Shown piece after piece: positions 9,601 to 16,456 of a stretch of DNA of 64,000 nt. Source of the DNA: Rhodococcus sp. HNM0569 (lineage in GTDB: Bacteria > Actinomycetota > Actinomycetes > Mycobacteriales > Mycobacteriaceae); contig NZ_JAASAE010000003.1 in NCBI RefSeq assembly GCF_012726205.1, positions 1-64,000 of the forward strand, in the 5' to 3' direction. The notes under the pieces are model-generated. The model was not told the origin of the DNA, ran no database searches, and saw only the letters and a list, made by a program, of their open reading frames with translations. Each line of letters opens with the position of its first letter. Position 1 is the stretch's first letter. The translations under genes were made by a program, and so were the position numbers.

Positions 9601-10664
9601 CACCCGTCGAGCGGCAAGCCGATGCCGACAGGCGACCTGCCGTCGAGCAGCGAAGCGCACGCGACGACCGTACTCTCGGTGGGGCCGTACGTGTTCCACA
9701 CTTCACGGTCCTTCGAGACGACGCGCGACACGAGCTCGGGCGGGCACGCCTCGCCACCGAAGATCAACAGCCGCACCGAGTCGAGCGCTTCGACCGGCCA
9801 CAAGGACGCGAGTGTGGGCACCGTCGACACCACCGTGACGTCGCGCGTGACGAGCCACGGCCCGAGGTCGACACCCGAGCGAACCAGGGCACGCGGAGCG
9901 GGCACGAGACACGCTCCGCTGCGCCACGCGAGCCACATCTCTTCGCACGACGCGTCGAAGGCAACGGACAGACCGGCGAGAACGCGGTCTCCCGGGCCGA
10001 GTGGGGTGTCGCGCAGGAACATGCGTGCCTCGGCGTCGACGAATGCGGCCGCGCTGCGGTGCGTGACCGCGACACCCTTGGGGGTTCCGGTCGACCCCGA
10101 CGTGAAGATGACCCACGCGTCGTCGTGCGGTTCGGGTGCACGCGGCGACGCGTCCGTCGCGCTGCCGCGTCTCTCGGTGCCCGCCGGGGGTTCGATGCCG
10201 CGTGCGGTGAGGACTGCGGCGACGTCCGCTTCGCCGAACACGAGGCGCGCCCGCTCGTCCGGGTCGTCGGCGTCGACCGGGACGTACGCGGCGCCCGCGG
10301 CGAGAATCGACAGGATGCCCGTGTAGAGGCGGTACGAGCCCGACGGCATCCGGATGCCGACCTTGTCGCCCGCTGCGACGCCGGCAGCGGCAAGCGTCCG
10401 GACTCCCTGGTCCACCTCGTGGCGTAACTCCTCGTAGGTGAGGGTGACGGTGCCGTCGTCGATCGCGTCGGCGTCGGGGAACGTACGGACGGTGTCGTCG
10501 AGGATGTCGAGCAACGTCCGTGCCGGCGGCGCGAAGCCGTTCCGAAGGTAGGGCTCGGGGATGCGGGCGGGGGACTCGCTGTCGATCGGGGCGTGCACTG
10601 GACTCGACTCGTTCCTTCTCGGCTCGTGGCCCGCTCGGGGAGAGCGCACCGTCGGCCGGTCCAT
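6696..10664 (-). CDS. Pls/PosA-family single-module membrane NRPS (epsilon-poly-lysine synthetase-like)
   Basis: About 1322 residues, close to the roughly 1320 of Streptomyces Pls. In order: adenylation domain (about 45-510) with FTSGSTGTPKG, NTYGPTEST and TSGKVDRDAL; a carrier domain with phosphopantetheine serine in LGGGSLSA (about 566); then membrane segments alternating with left-handed-beta-helix repeats (VGAGATVGARS, LGAGATLGP) in three blocks. There is no classical condensation or thioesterase domain, as in Pls, where the tandem C-terminal domains join lysines. The pocket residues read DAESIGTVVK, close to lysine-type codes. Start at ATG 10664 is tentative; GTG 10598 is possible. It is flanked by an M1 peptidase (GTGA overlap) and an SGNH hydrolase 64 nt upstream. 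Confidence 0.85.
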   Translation of the reverse strand: MDRPTVRSPRAGHEPRRNESSPVHAPIDSESPARIPEPYLRNGFAPPARTLLDILDDTVRTFPDADAIDDGTVTLTYEELRHEVDQGVRTLAAAGVAAGDKVGIRMPSGSYRLYTGILSILAAGAAYVPVDADDPDERARLVFGEADVAAVLTARGIEPPAGTERRGSATDASPRAPEPHDDAWVIFTSGSTGTPKGVAVTHRSAAAFVDAEARMFLRDTPLGPGDRVLAGLSVAFDASCEEMWLAWRSGACLVPAPRALVRSGVDLGPWLVTRDVTVVSTVPTLASLWPVEALDSVRLLIFGGEACPPELVSRVVSKDREVWNTYGPTESTVVACASLLDGRSPVGIGLPLDGWDLAVVDSDGVPVGLDDVGELVIGGVGLARYLDPAKDAEKYAPMPTLGWHRAYRSGDLVQLGADGLYFRGRADDQVKIGGRRIELGEVDAALQGLPGVRGGAAAVRRTASGNALLVGYVAVDADSFDVAAAHSLLARDLPAAIVPRLAVVDELPTRTSGKVDRDALPWPLPGAGEQTEAGLGATAAWIARQWTAVLGSSVSGEDDDFFELGGGSLSAAQLVTALRERHPQVTVADVYDHPRLGSLAEYLDGLAPTEDVTARTVSPTPARSRLLQIAATVPLTTITALQWVTWLGVTANIATAAGISWLPTMSWWWVAALFVVVITPPGRMAITVAGARLLLRDVTPGSHPRGGSVHMRLWAVSRLAESSGAANLSGAPWMVYYARALGATVGNGVDLHTLPPVTGLLELGDGCSIEPEVDLTGHWIDGDVVHVGRVRVGAGATVGARSVLAPGAVVGAGAQVEPGSAVLGKVKAGQLWAGSPAVKIGKAKHPWPAETPRRARYWVPIFGLTALALAALPLAAIAAGLALIGFAVRDTGTLSAALAPAFALLVPATLVALAVFAAATVVAVRLLSIGLREGYHPVRSRIGWQVWATERLMDSARTFLFPLYASLLTPVWLRLLGAKVGARVEASTVLLIPRFTTVADGAFLADDTMIASYELGGGWMHIARAKVGKRGFLGNSGMTAPGRRVPKNGLVAVLSAAPSKAKRGSSWLGSPPVRLRRTADDADASRTFDPPRRVVVARGAVETCRLVPVVATFGIGLSVLFALCALASVGYWLAAVCGGLVLLTAGAVAGALTVAAKWLVVGRIGTTTHPLWSSFVWRNEVSDAFVETVAAPWFARAATGTEVLNVFLRGLGAHIGCGVWCESYWLPEADLVTLADGATVERGCVVQTHLFHDRIMAMDTVTLGAGATLGPHCVALPASSIGAGATVGPASLVMRGDSVPASTRWQGNPIGPWSARGRGGAS

Positions 10665-10728
10665 TGTCGGCCGTCGAGCGTCGCTTCGGGGACATTCCGC
10701 CCGCGTGTGGCGCTGCACGTGCGCGTCG

Positions 10729-11583
10729 TCACTCCAGCAGAGCCGCAATCTGCTCGGCGAACGCAGCATGCCCGAGCCGCGTCGGGTGCAATGGCGCCGA
10801 ACCGCCGGTGGGCACGACGCCCTCGACCCATCGCGTCTCGGGCGGTGCGCACGCGTCGTGCCCGTGCGAGGGGCCCTCGAGATCTGCGAACTCGGCGCCT
10901 GTGTGTTCGGCCGCGGAGCGCATGGCGTCGTTCAGCCGCGTCACCCGATCCCGGATGCGATCGGCCGCCGCGGAGCCGACCGGTTGCACGCCCGGGCAGC
11001 CTCCCGCGCGGATCGTCGTCGGGTAGCCGACGAGGACGACGCGCGCGTGCGGCGACCGGTCGCGGACGTCGCGCACGATCCCGGCGTACCGGTCCGCCAT
11101 GTCCTCGGGTGCGGGGGTGGCCTCGGGGGCCGGGCCACCTGTGCCCGGATCGTCCGGACACAGGTGTACGAGACACGCCACCGCGTAGCCCAGCAGTCCG
11201 ATGTCGTTGCCGCCGATCCCGAGGGTCACGAGGTCCGTGTCGGGCCGCAGTGCCCGGTACTGCGGGGTGAGCCCACCCGCGAGATCCGCGGTGGTGTTGC
11301 CCGCGCACGACATGTCGTCGAACGACGAGAGCGCCGAATCGGGAACCGTGGAGATGTGCTCGGCGAGCAGGTGCGGATAGTTGACGAGCGACGGATGACA
11401 CAACGGGTACCGCAGATCGACCGGCAGGATCGTTGCGCCCGCTGTGTACGAATCGCCCATGGACACATAGTGACTCGTGGTCGACGCGAGTCCGGGCGCG
11501 GGCGCCGCGGGAGAGGTCGACGCCGGTGTCGCCGCGACGGATGTCAGTACCGTCGCGGTCGCGATCGCCAAGAGCAGCCGCAT
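10729..11583 (-). CDS. Secreted SGNH/GDSL-family hydrolase
   Basis: 284 residues with an N-terminal signal peptide (hydrophobic core about residues 2-18). Block I GDSYTAG carries the nucleophile serine, GGND is block III, and HPTRLGH supplies the C-terminal histidine. Six cysteines in the mature part suggest disulfides, as in the Streptomyces extracellular esterase/lipase group. It likely cleaves an ester outside the cell. It is the first gene of a probable three-gene minus-strand unit with the Pls-like synthetase and M1 peptidase, though the 64-nt gap leaves co-transcription unproven. Confidence 0.85.
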   Translation of the reverse strand: MRLLLAIATATVLTSVAATPASTSPAAPAPGLASTTSHYVSMGDSYTAGATILPVDLRYPLCHPSLVNYPHLLAEHISTVPDSALSSFDDMSCAGNTTADLAGGLTPQYRALRPDTDLVTLGIGGNDIGLLGYAVACLVHLCPDDPGTGGPAPEATPAPEDMADRYAGIVRDVRDRSPHARVVLVGYPTTIRAGGCPGVQPVGSAAADRIRDRVTRLNDAMRSAAEHTGAEFADLEGPSHGHDACAPPETRWVEGVVPTGGSAPLHPTRLGHAAFAEQIAALLE

Positions 11584-11623
11584 GTTTCGAGTGTGGGGCC
11601 GCGACCGGTTCGGTGCGTGGGGG

Positions 11624-11650
11624 TTGACAGATCCGTTGCCGGTCTGTCAT
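11624..11650 (+). promoter_or_regulatory. Promoter of the SAM-IV riboswitch transcript
   Basis: A perfect TTGACA -35 box (11624-11629) is followed after 15 nt by TGTCAT (11645-11650). The predicted transcript would begin near 11657, just before the aptamer. Confidence 0.55.
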
Positions 11651-11659
11651 CGTTTCGAA

Positions 11660-11785
11660 TCAGGTCACGAGTACCAGCGTCAAGCCCCGGCTAGCTGGTC
11701 GGCAACCCTCCTCCGCGGTGGGGTGCTCCGGGTGACGACCGGGCCGCGGCTCAACAGAGTCCGGCAAGCGCGGACTCCCGAGCGG
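11660..11785 (+). promoter_or_regulatory. SAM-IV riboswitch
   Basis: The aptamer is recognisable by eye: GGTCACGAGTACCAGCG, then CAAGCCCCGGCTAGCTGG, CGGCAACCCTCC, CGCGGTGGGGTGC, CCGGGTGA and a closing GACC, followed by the downstream GGCAAGCGCGG. P1 is GGTC (11663-11666) with GACC (11737-11740). A 3' hairpin pairs GAGTCCG (11757-11763) with CGGACTC (11771-11777). SAM-IV is the S-adenosylmethionine aptamer of actinobacteria and usually sits upstream of sulfur-metabolism genes, as here. Confidence 0.93.
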
Positions 11786-11796
11786 ATGCTCATCCA

Positions 11797-11824
11797 GGAG
11801 TCCCTGTACACGAGGGATCTTGTC
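11797..11824 (+). promoter_or_regulatory. Expression platform of the SAM-IV riboswitch (ribosome-site sequestration)
   Basis: The ribosome site GAGGGA (11812-11817) can be masked by TCCCT (11801-11805) pairing with AGGGA (11813-11817). GGAGTCC (11797-11803) can instead pair with GGACTCC (11772-11778), which is part of the aptamer's 3' hairpin. The two arrangements exclude one another, giving a simple translational switch. The pairings are seen in the sequence; the switching is inferred. Confidence 0.6.
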
Positions 11825-13069
11825 ATGACTGCACTCATTGTCGACGGCCGAGAGAACGTCGAAACATGCTCTGCCGGAACGGTTCACGCACTCGCCCGCA
11901 CCGTCGGGTGCGATCTGCGGGTCCCGCTCGCCGATGGCTCCGAATGCACGTACGCGAACTTCGATCTGGCTGCCAGCGCACCCGCTCTCGAGTGCGTCTA
12001 CCGGCAGGTCGAGGCGCTGCTGCCGACATATGCGAGCGTGCATCGCGGCGCGGGCCATGCGTCGCAGGTGTCGACGGATGCGTACGAAGCGGCGCGCTTC
12101 GACGTCGCGCGGTTCGTCGGTGCACGTGACGACGACGTCGTGGTGTTCACCGCCAACACGACCGACGCGCTGTCGCTTCTCGCCGGTTGCGTACCCGGCG
12201 ACACCGTCGTGCTCGACATCGAGCATCACGCGAACCTGTTGGCGTGGAGTGGCACTCGTGTCGTCGAAGCCGCCGACACCGTATCGGAGACGATCACGCG
12301 GCTCGTGGCGGAGCTGTGCTCGCGGCCTGCCGCGTTGCTGGCTGTCACGGGCGCCTCCAATGTCACCGGCGAGGTGCTTCCGATCGCGCGGCTCGCCGAG
12401 ATCGCGCATGCGTGCGGAGCGCGCATCGCGGTCGACGCGGCGCAGCTCGCCCCGCACCGGGGTGTCGATCTCGTGGCCACCGGTGTCGACTACGTCGCCC
12501 TGTCGGGTCACAAGTTGTACGCCCCGTTCGGGGCGGGAGCGCTCGTCGGTCGCCGCGACTGGCTCGACGCGGGTGCACCCCATCGTGCAGGCGGCGGCGC
12601 AGTGCGCAATGTGACTGTGCAGCATACTGATTGGCTGCCGTCGCCCGCGCGTCACGAGGCGGGTACGCCCAACCTGTTCGGCGCGTGCGCGCTCGCCGCG
12701 GCGTGCCGCGCGCTGACGGAGATCGGGTGGGGTGCGGTGGTGGCCCACGAACGGGAGCTCACCGGGCGTCTGGTCGCCGGGCTGTCGGCGACCGGCGGCG
12801 TCCGGCTGCTTCGGCTGTTCGACGACGCGGCGGACGTGCTCGGCATCGTCACCTTCACGGTCGACGGCCTCGCACCGTCCGACGTCGCGGCGCGCTTGTC
12901 CACCGGGTACGGCATCGGGGTCCGCGACGGCCGGTTCTGCGCGCATCCGCTCCTCGAACGGCTCGGCCTGCCCGGTGGCGCGGTGCGCGCGAGCCTCGGC
13001 CTCTGCACCGGCTCGGACGACATCGACCGGCTGGTGGCGGCGGTCGCCGAGATCGCGGCGGGCAGCTAG
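11825..13069 (+). CDS. Class V PLP-dependent aminotransferase/cysteine-desulfurase-like enzyme
   Basis: A 414-residue fold-type I PLP enzyme. The lysine that binds PLP is in LSGHKLYAPFGAG (about residue 225), the cofactor aspartate in AVDAAQLAPH, and DIEHHANLLAW matches the desulfurase/CsdA family. The catalytic Cys loop of true desulfurases is not clear, so selenocysteine-lyase-like or other C-S or C-N chemistry is possible. Control by a SAM-IV riboswitch places it in methionine/SAM-linked sulfur metabolism. ATG 11825 is chosen because it follows the GAGGGA ribosome site by 7 nt; the upstream in-frame extension is riboswitch sequence. Confidence 0.85.
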   Translation: MTALIVDGRENVETCSAGTVHALARTVGCDLRVPLADGSECTYANFDLAASAPALECVYRQVEALLPTYASVHRGAGHASQVSTDAYEAARFDVARFVGARDDDVVVFTANTTDALSLLAGCVPGDTVVLDIEHHANLLAWSGTRVVEAADTVSETITRLVAELCSRPAALLAVTGASNVTGEVLPIARLAEIAHACGARIAVDAAQLAPHRGVDLVATGVDYVALSGHKLYAPFGAGALVGRRDWLDAGAPHRAGGGAVRNVTVQHTDWLPSPARHEAGTPNLFGACALAAACRALTEIGWGAVVAHERELTGRLVAGLSATGGVRLLRLFDDAADVLGIVTFTVDGLAPSDVAARLSTGYGIGVRDGRFCAHPLLERLGLPGGAVRASLGLCTGSDDIDRLVAAVAEIAAGS

Positions 13070-13210
13070 CGGGACCCTCCGCGGGCAGCTGGTTTCACTC
13101 TGCGGGATGGGGATGCGCGGGGGTGGGGGTGCGGGAATAGTGTCGGAGCGCCCGCTGGTGGTGCGTCGCCGGCCGACTGCCACCGCACCGACGAGGACCG
13201 AGGTGCCGCC

Positions 13211-13768
13211 ATGACGAACACGCGATCGATACCGGTCGGAATCGACCTCACCGGGCTCGGCTCGGTGCCCGGCGACGCGGCGTGGACCGCCGTGACGGCC
13301 GCGGACGGCGCGGAGTGTGGCGCGAACATCGTGCGTATCCGGTCGCTGGATCTGCGGGACGCGCAGGCCACCCGCGAGCAGGTGCGCGCGGACGCGGTCG
13401 TCGAGGGGCGTGATCCGGACGGTGTGACGGTGCTCGTGGACGTCGAGGTGGTGGTGGCGCCGGACGCGCGCCGTGCCCGCCGCGAGTTCGCGGCTCTGGG
13501 TGCGTCGCTGCGTCCGGCAGCCGATGCGACATTGCGGTACGTCGGTACACCGAGTGGTCTCGGTGGCCTGATCGACGACATCGTGGCCGCGGGAGTGGCC
13601 GACGGTGTCACGGTGTTGCCGTTGCCCGCCGACGGCGTCGTCGATCGTGTGCTGGACGAGACACTGGCGTGGTTGGGCGACCGGGGTGCGCGCGTACGGG
13701 TGGACGCGGTGGAGTCGGTGCGTGCTGCCGCGCGCACGCTCGCGCGGGGCGCCGCTCTCGCGTCGTAA
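13211..13768 (+). CDS. Shortened luciferase-like (LLM) family protein
   Basis: 185 residues resembling only part of the bacterial luciferase-like monooxygenase family, whose members are usually 300-450 residues. The recognisable parts are the VRADAVVEGRDPDGV segment (substrate-side insertion) and GTPSGLGGLIDDIVAAGVAD followed by a terminal helix (C-terminal barrel end). The N-terminal flavin-binding part is replaced by a short degenerate strand region, so flavin activity is doubtful. It follows the riboswitch-controlled PLP gene by 141 nt on the same strand, and LLM enzymes commonly serve organosulfur scavenging, so a linked role is plausible. It could be a decaying gene or a stand-alone small paralogue. 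Confidence 0.55.
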   Translation: MTNTRSIPVGIDLTGLGSVPGDAAWTAVTAADGAECGANIVRIRSLDLRDAQATREQVRADAVVEGRDPDGVTVLVDVEVVVAPDARRARREFAALGASLRPAADATLRYVGTPSGLGGLIDDIVAAGVADGVTVLPLPADGVVDRVLDETLAWLGDRGARVRVDAVESVRAAARTLARGAALAS

Positions 13769-13785
13769 GGTCCACCGGATTGCCG

Positions 13786-13814
13786 GGCCCCGTCCGAATG
13801 GTGCGACCGGGGCC
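13786..13814. terminator. Bidirectional terminator candidate
   Basis: GGCCCCG (13786-13792) pairs with CGGGGCC (13808-13814). It lies between convergent gene ends. Confidence 0.6.
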
Positions 13815-13826
13815 GTGTCGTAGGGC

Positions 13827-14300
13827 TCAGTCGACGTCGATCGCGAGGCCCGCGGTGATACGGACGAGTTCGCTGAATGTGGTGCGGAACACAGTGTTCG
13901 GGTGTCCAGCGGCTGCCCAGAGTTCGGGATGGTCGGCCAGCGCGTTGTCGATGTAGGTGGGCAGGTTGGTCGGATGCCCCACGGGGGCGACTCCGCCGAT
14001 CGGCTGGCCGGTCACTTCGCGGACGGTGTCGAGCGGCGCGCGAGTGAGTTCGCCCTGCAGCCTCTTGCCGGTGCGTTCGAGGTCGACTTCGTGGGCGCCC
14101 GACACCAGGAGCAGCACGGGGTCGTCGTCGAGGAGGAAGACCAGCGACTTCGTGATGGCGCCGACGCCGACACCCAACGCGTCGGCGGCGTCGGCCGCGG
14201 TGCGGGTCGAATCGGACTGCGTGACGATCACGCCGTGGTGGCCACGGGAAATGAGCGTGGCGGCGACGTGGGCGGCGTTCCGGTGCAGTTGCCTCGACAT
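13827..14300 (-). CDS. YbaK/EbsC-family aminoacyl-tRNA deacylase
   Basis: 157 residues of the YbaK/ProX editing fold, which hydrolyses mischarged tRNA such as Cys-tRNAPro. The conserved lysine motif is in ITKSLVFLLDD and the GGVAPVGH loop near residue 100 is intact. The start ATG lies 7 nt after a TACGCT -10 box with no ribosome site, so the mRNA is probably leaderless. It stands alone; the next minus-strand gene ends upstream of its promoter. The exact tRNA substrate cannot be read. Confidence 0.88.
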   Translation of the reverse strand: MSRQLHRNAAHVAATLISRGHHGVIVTQSDSTRTAADAADALGVGVGAITKSLVFLLDDDPVLLLVSGAHEVDLERTGKRLQGELTRAPLDTVREVTGQPIGGVAPVGHPTNLPTYIDNALADHPELWAAAGHPNTVFRTTFSELVRITAGLAIDVD

Positions 14301-14307
14301 GGGAGAC

Positions 14308-14313
14308 AGCGTA
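14308..14313 (-). promoter_or_regulatory. -10 box of ybaK-like gene (leaderless)
   Basis: TACGCT on the minus strand, exactly 7 nt before the ATG. Confidence 0.55.
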
Positions 14314-14346
14314 GAAGGCTACTGATCGGTAGGCGCGTGGCGCGTG

Positions 14347-15417
14347 TCACGCCACGGGTGCCGCCTGCCCGGTGAGGAATCGGTCGAGGTGTCGCCATGT
14401 GGTCGTGCGAGCCGCAGCGCCGGCGACGACGCCGAGGTGGCTGCCGCCGACGGTCTCGAATCGAACCGAGGGTGCGCCGGTGAGGACGGTCCGCACCGCC
14501 TCCGCCGACGCGACGGGTGCGATGACGTCCGAGTCGCCGCCGATCGCGAGAACCGGGACCTCGACGTCGGAGAGTCGGACCTCCTTGTCGTCGAGGGTGA
14601 ATACTCCCTCCGCCAACGAGTTTCCGAGGATCAGTTGCGCGCACATCTGCGCGAAGAACCGCGCGGGGTAGCCCGGCATGTCGCCCATGAAGCGGTCGAT
14701 CGACTGCATGTGGGCGAGTGCGTCCGGCCGAAGGATGTTGCGCGCGACGAACATCGGGCGCCGGATCTCGCGGGGTAGTGCCGTGAACCGGTAGCTTGCC
14801 TGCACGATCGGCGCGGGGAGGCCGCCGAGCAGGTCGGTCGCTGCCGTCAGGGGGCGCTCGGTGACGACCCGTCCGATCAGTTGCAGTGGTGCGATCGTGG
14901 GGATGCGGCTGTAGTCGACGGGTGTCGCGAGGGCCGTGAGAGACCCGATCGGCAGTGACGGATGTGCCGCAGCGGTCAGCAGGGACAGGGTTCCGCCGAG
15001 GCTCCAGCCGATGACGTCGACGGGTGCGCCGTCGTGTCGCCCGGCCACGAGGTCGATCGCGTCGGGGAGGATGTCGTGCACCCACGACTCGAACCCGAGG
15101 TCGCCGTCCGAGCGGGTCATGGTGCCGTAGTCGACGAGATAGGTGGGTGCCCCCGAATCGACGAGGTGCGCCGCGAGGCTCTGGCCGGGGCGCAGGTCGA
15201 AGCACGTCGCGGGCGCTGCGAGCGGTGGAACGAGCAGTACCGGTCGGCGTGCGGCGTCGACGCGGGCGCCGGGGCGGCCGAAGGTGTACAGGTCGCGGTG
15301 GTGGCCGGCGCGCACGAGTGTGCGCGGGGTCCGGACCTCTCGGCGGATGCCGCCGCCGAGTGTCAGCTTCCATGCGTTGCGCGTCGCGGCGCCTGCGTAC
15401 GGCAGTACGTCCATGCG
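14347..15417 (-). CDS. PhaC-like alpha/beta hydrolase
   Basis: 356 residues resembling class III polyhydroxyalkanoate synthase (PhaC) proteins: the N-terminal LVPPL and YLVDYGT strands, the nucleophile elbow GWSLGG near residue 165, the acid in GGDSDVIAP and the base in GGSHLG. The nucleophile is Ser where polymerising synthases have Cys (GxCxG), so it is more likely a hydrolase or acyl transferase than a PHA polymerase. The start ATG follows GAGGGGGA by a suitable gap. The gene is divergent from the crotonase gene, and both probably act on acyl-CoA or hydroxyacyl compounds. Confidence 0.75.
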   Translation of the reverse strand, partial: RMDVLPYAGAATRNAWKLTLGGGIRREVRTPRTLVRAGHHRDLYTFGRPGARVDAARRPVLLVPPLAAPATCFDLRPGQSLAAHLVDSGAPTYLVDYGTMTRSDGDLGFESWVHDILPDAIDLVAGRHDGAPVDVIGWSLGGTLSLLTAAAHPSLPIGSLTALATPVDYSRIPTIAPLQLIGRVVTERPLTAATDLLGGLPAPIVQASYRFTALPREIRRPMFVARNILRPDALAHMQSIDRFMGDMPGYPARFFAQMCAQLILGNSLAEGVFTLDDKEVRLSDVEVPVLAIGGDSDVIAPVASAEAVRTVLTGAPSVRFETVGGSHLGVVAGAAARTTTWRHLDRFLTGQAAPVA

Positions 15418-15516
15418 GAAATCCCCCTCGGCAGCTCCATTTAGTGTGACCGAAATATACAGACACTGCCGGCACGGTATTCGAGGCCACCGGCTATGGC
15501 GGGCGCGGTGCATCGC

Positions 15517-15522
15517 TACTCT
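15517..15522 (+). promoter_or_regulatory. -10 box of the crotonase gene (leaderless)
   Basis: TACTCT 6 nt before the ATG at 15529; no ribosome site is present. Confidence 0.5.
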
Positions 15523-15528
15523 CGGGTA

Positions 15529-16359
15529 ATGACCGAACAGCAGACCTGGAAGGCGTTCACCGTCGAGACGGTGGACCACGTCGCGCGCGTGACGCTCGTC
15601 GGCCCCGGCAAGGGCAATGCGATGGGGCCGGACTTCTGGTCCGAACTCCCGCAGATCTTCGCGGACCTCGACGCCGACGCGGACGTGCGCGCCGTCGTGC
15701 TCGCGGGCTCCGGCAAGAACTTCTCCTACGGCCTCGACCTGCAGGCCATGGGCGGCGACCTCGGCCCGGTGCTTGCCGACGGCGCGAAAGCGAAGGCGCG
15801 CACCGAGTTCCACGCCACGATCCGGCGCATGCAGGCCGCCATCACCGCGGTGGCCGACTGCAGCAAGCCGGTCGTCGCTGCCGTCCAGGGTTGGTGCATC
15901 GGCGGCGGCGTCGATCTGATCACCGCGGCGGACATCCGCTACGCATCGGCGGACGCCAAGTTCTCCGTGCGTGAGGTCAAGGTCGCGATGGTCGCCGACG
16001 TCGGCACGCTGGCGCGGCTCCCGCGCATCATCGGCGACGGACATCTGCGTGAGTTGGCGCTCACCGGCAAGGACATCACCGCCGAGCGCGCCGAGCGCAT
16101 CGGTCTGGTCAACGAGGTGTTCGACGACGCCGATGCGCTCCTCGCTGCCGCACACGCCACCGCCGCCGAGATCGCGGGCAATCCGCCGCTCGTGGTGCAG
16201 GGCGTCAAGAACGTGCTCGACCACACGCGCTCGGCGGACGTCGACGACAGCCTGCGCTACGTCGCGGCCTGGAATGCCGCATTCCTGCCGTCGGAGGACC
16301 TGACCGAGGCGGTCACGGCGGTCTTCCAGAAGCGCACGCCCGACTTCAAGGGCGCCTGA
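15529..16359 (+). CDS. Enoyl-CoA hydratase/isomerase, dienoyl-CoA-isomerase-like
   Basis: 276 residues of the crotonase fold. The oxyanion-hole segment is SYGLDLQAM and the second is GWCIGGGVDLITAAD. The run FSVREVKVAMVADVGTLARL matches delta(3,5)-delta(2,4)-dienoyl-CoA isomerase (ECH1), with the conserved acid residues in ITAADIR, REV and VADVG, rather than a simple hydratase with its two Glu. It would move double bonds during beta-oxidation of unsaturated or steroid side chains. ATG 15529 is preferred over the 11-residue-longer frame start because it lies just after a TACTCT box. Confidence 0.85.
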   Translation: MTEQQTWKAFTVETVDHVARVTLVGPGKGNAMGPDFWSELPQIFADLDADADVRAVVLAGSGKNFSYGLDLQAMGGDLGPVLADGAKAKARTEFHATIRRMQAAITAVADCSKPVVAAVQGWCIGGGVDLITAADIRYASADAKFSVREVKVAMVADVGTLARLPRIIGDGHLRELALTGKDITAERAERIGLVNEVFDDADALLAAAHATAAEIAGNPPLVVQGVKNVLDHTRSADVDDSLRYVAAWNAAFLPSEDLTEAVTAVFQKRTPDFKGA

Positions 16360-16370
16360 CCTCGCATACG

Positions 16371-16413
16371 ACGACACAGGGCGGATGTTCTCGGAACATC
16401 CGCCCTGTGTCGT
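16371..16413. terminator. Bidirectional terminator with a 20-bp perfect stem
   Basis: Arms 16371-16390 and 16394-16413 are perfectly complementary with a TCG loop. It lies between the convergent crotonase and ppa genes and serves both. Confidence 0.88.
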
Positions 16414-16456
16414 CTGGTACCGCGGTCACGGCAGTCGAATCCCGACCGCCGTCCGG

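Noticed and set aside
8130-10427. A 765-residue plus-strand frame opposite the Pls-like gene
   Set aside because: Shadow frame of the synthetase; composition is Arg/Asp/Gly-rich without domain matches.
12600-13768. Possible pseudogene of a full-length LLM monooxygenase split by a frameshift
   Set aside because: Neither flanking frame carries the missing N-terminal LLM sequence, so a simple frameshift is not supported. It is listed as a shortened gene instead.
15418-16377. Extension of the PhaC-like frame to 676 residues
   Set aside because: The upstream part is antisense to the crotonase gene; ATG 15417 has a good ribosome site and a normal N-terminus.
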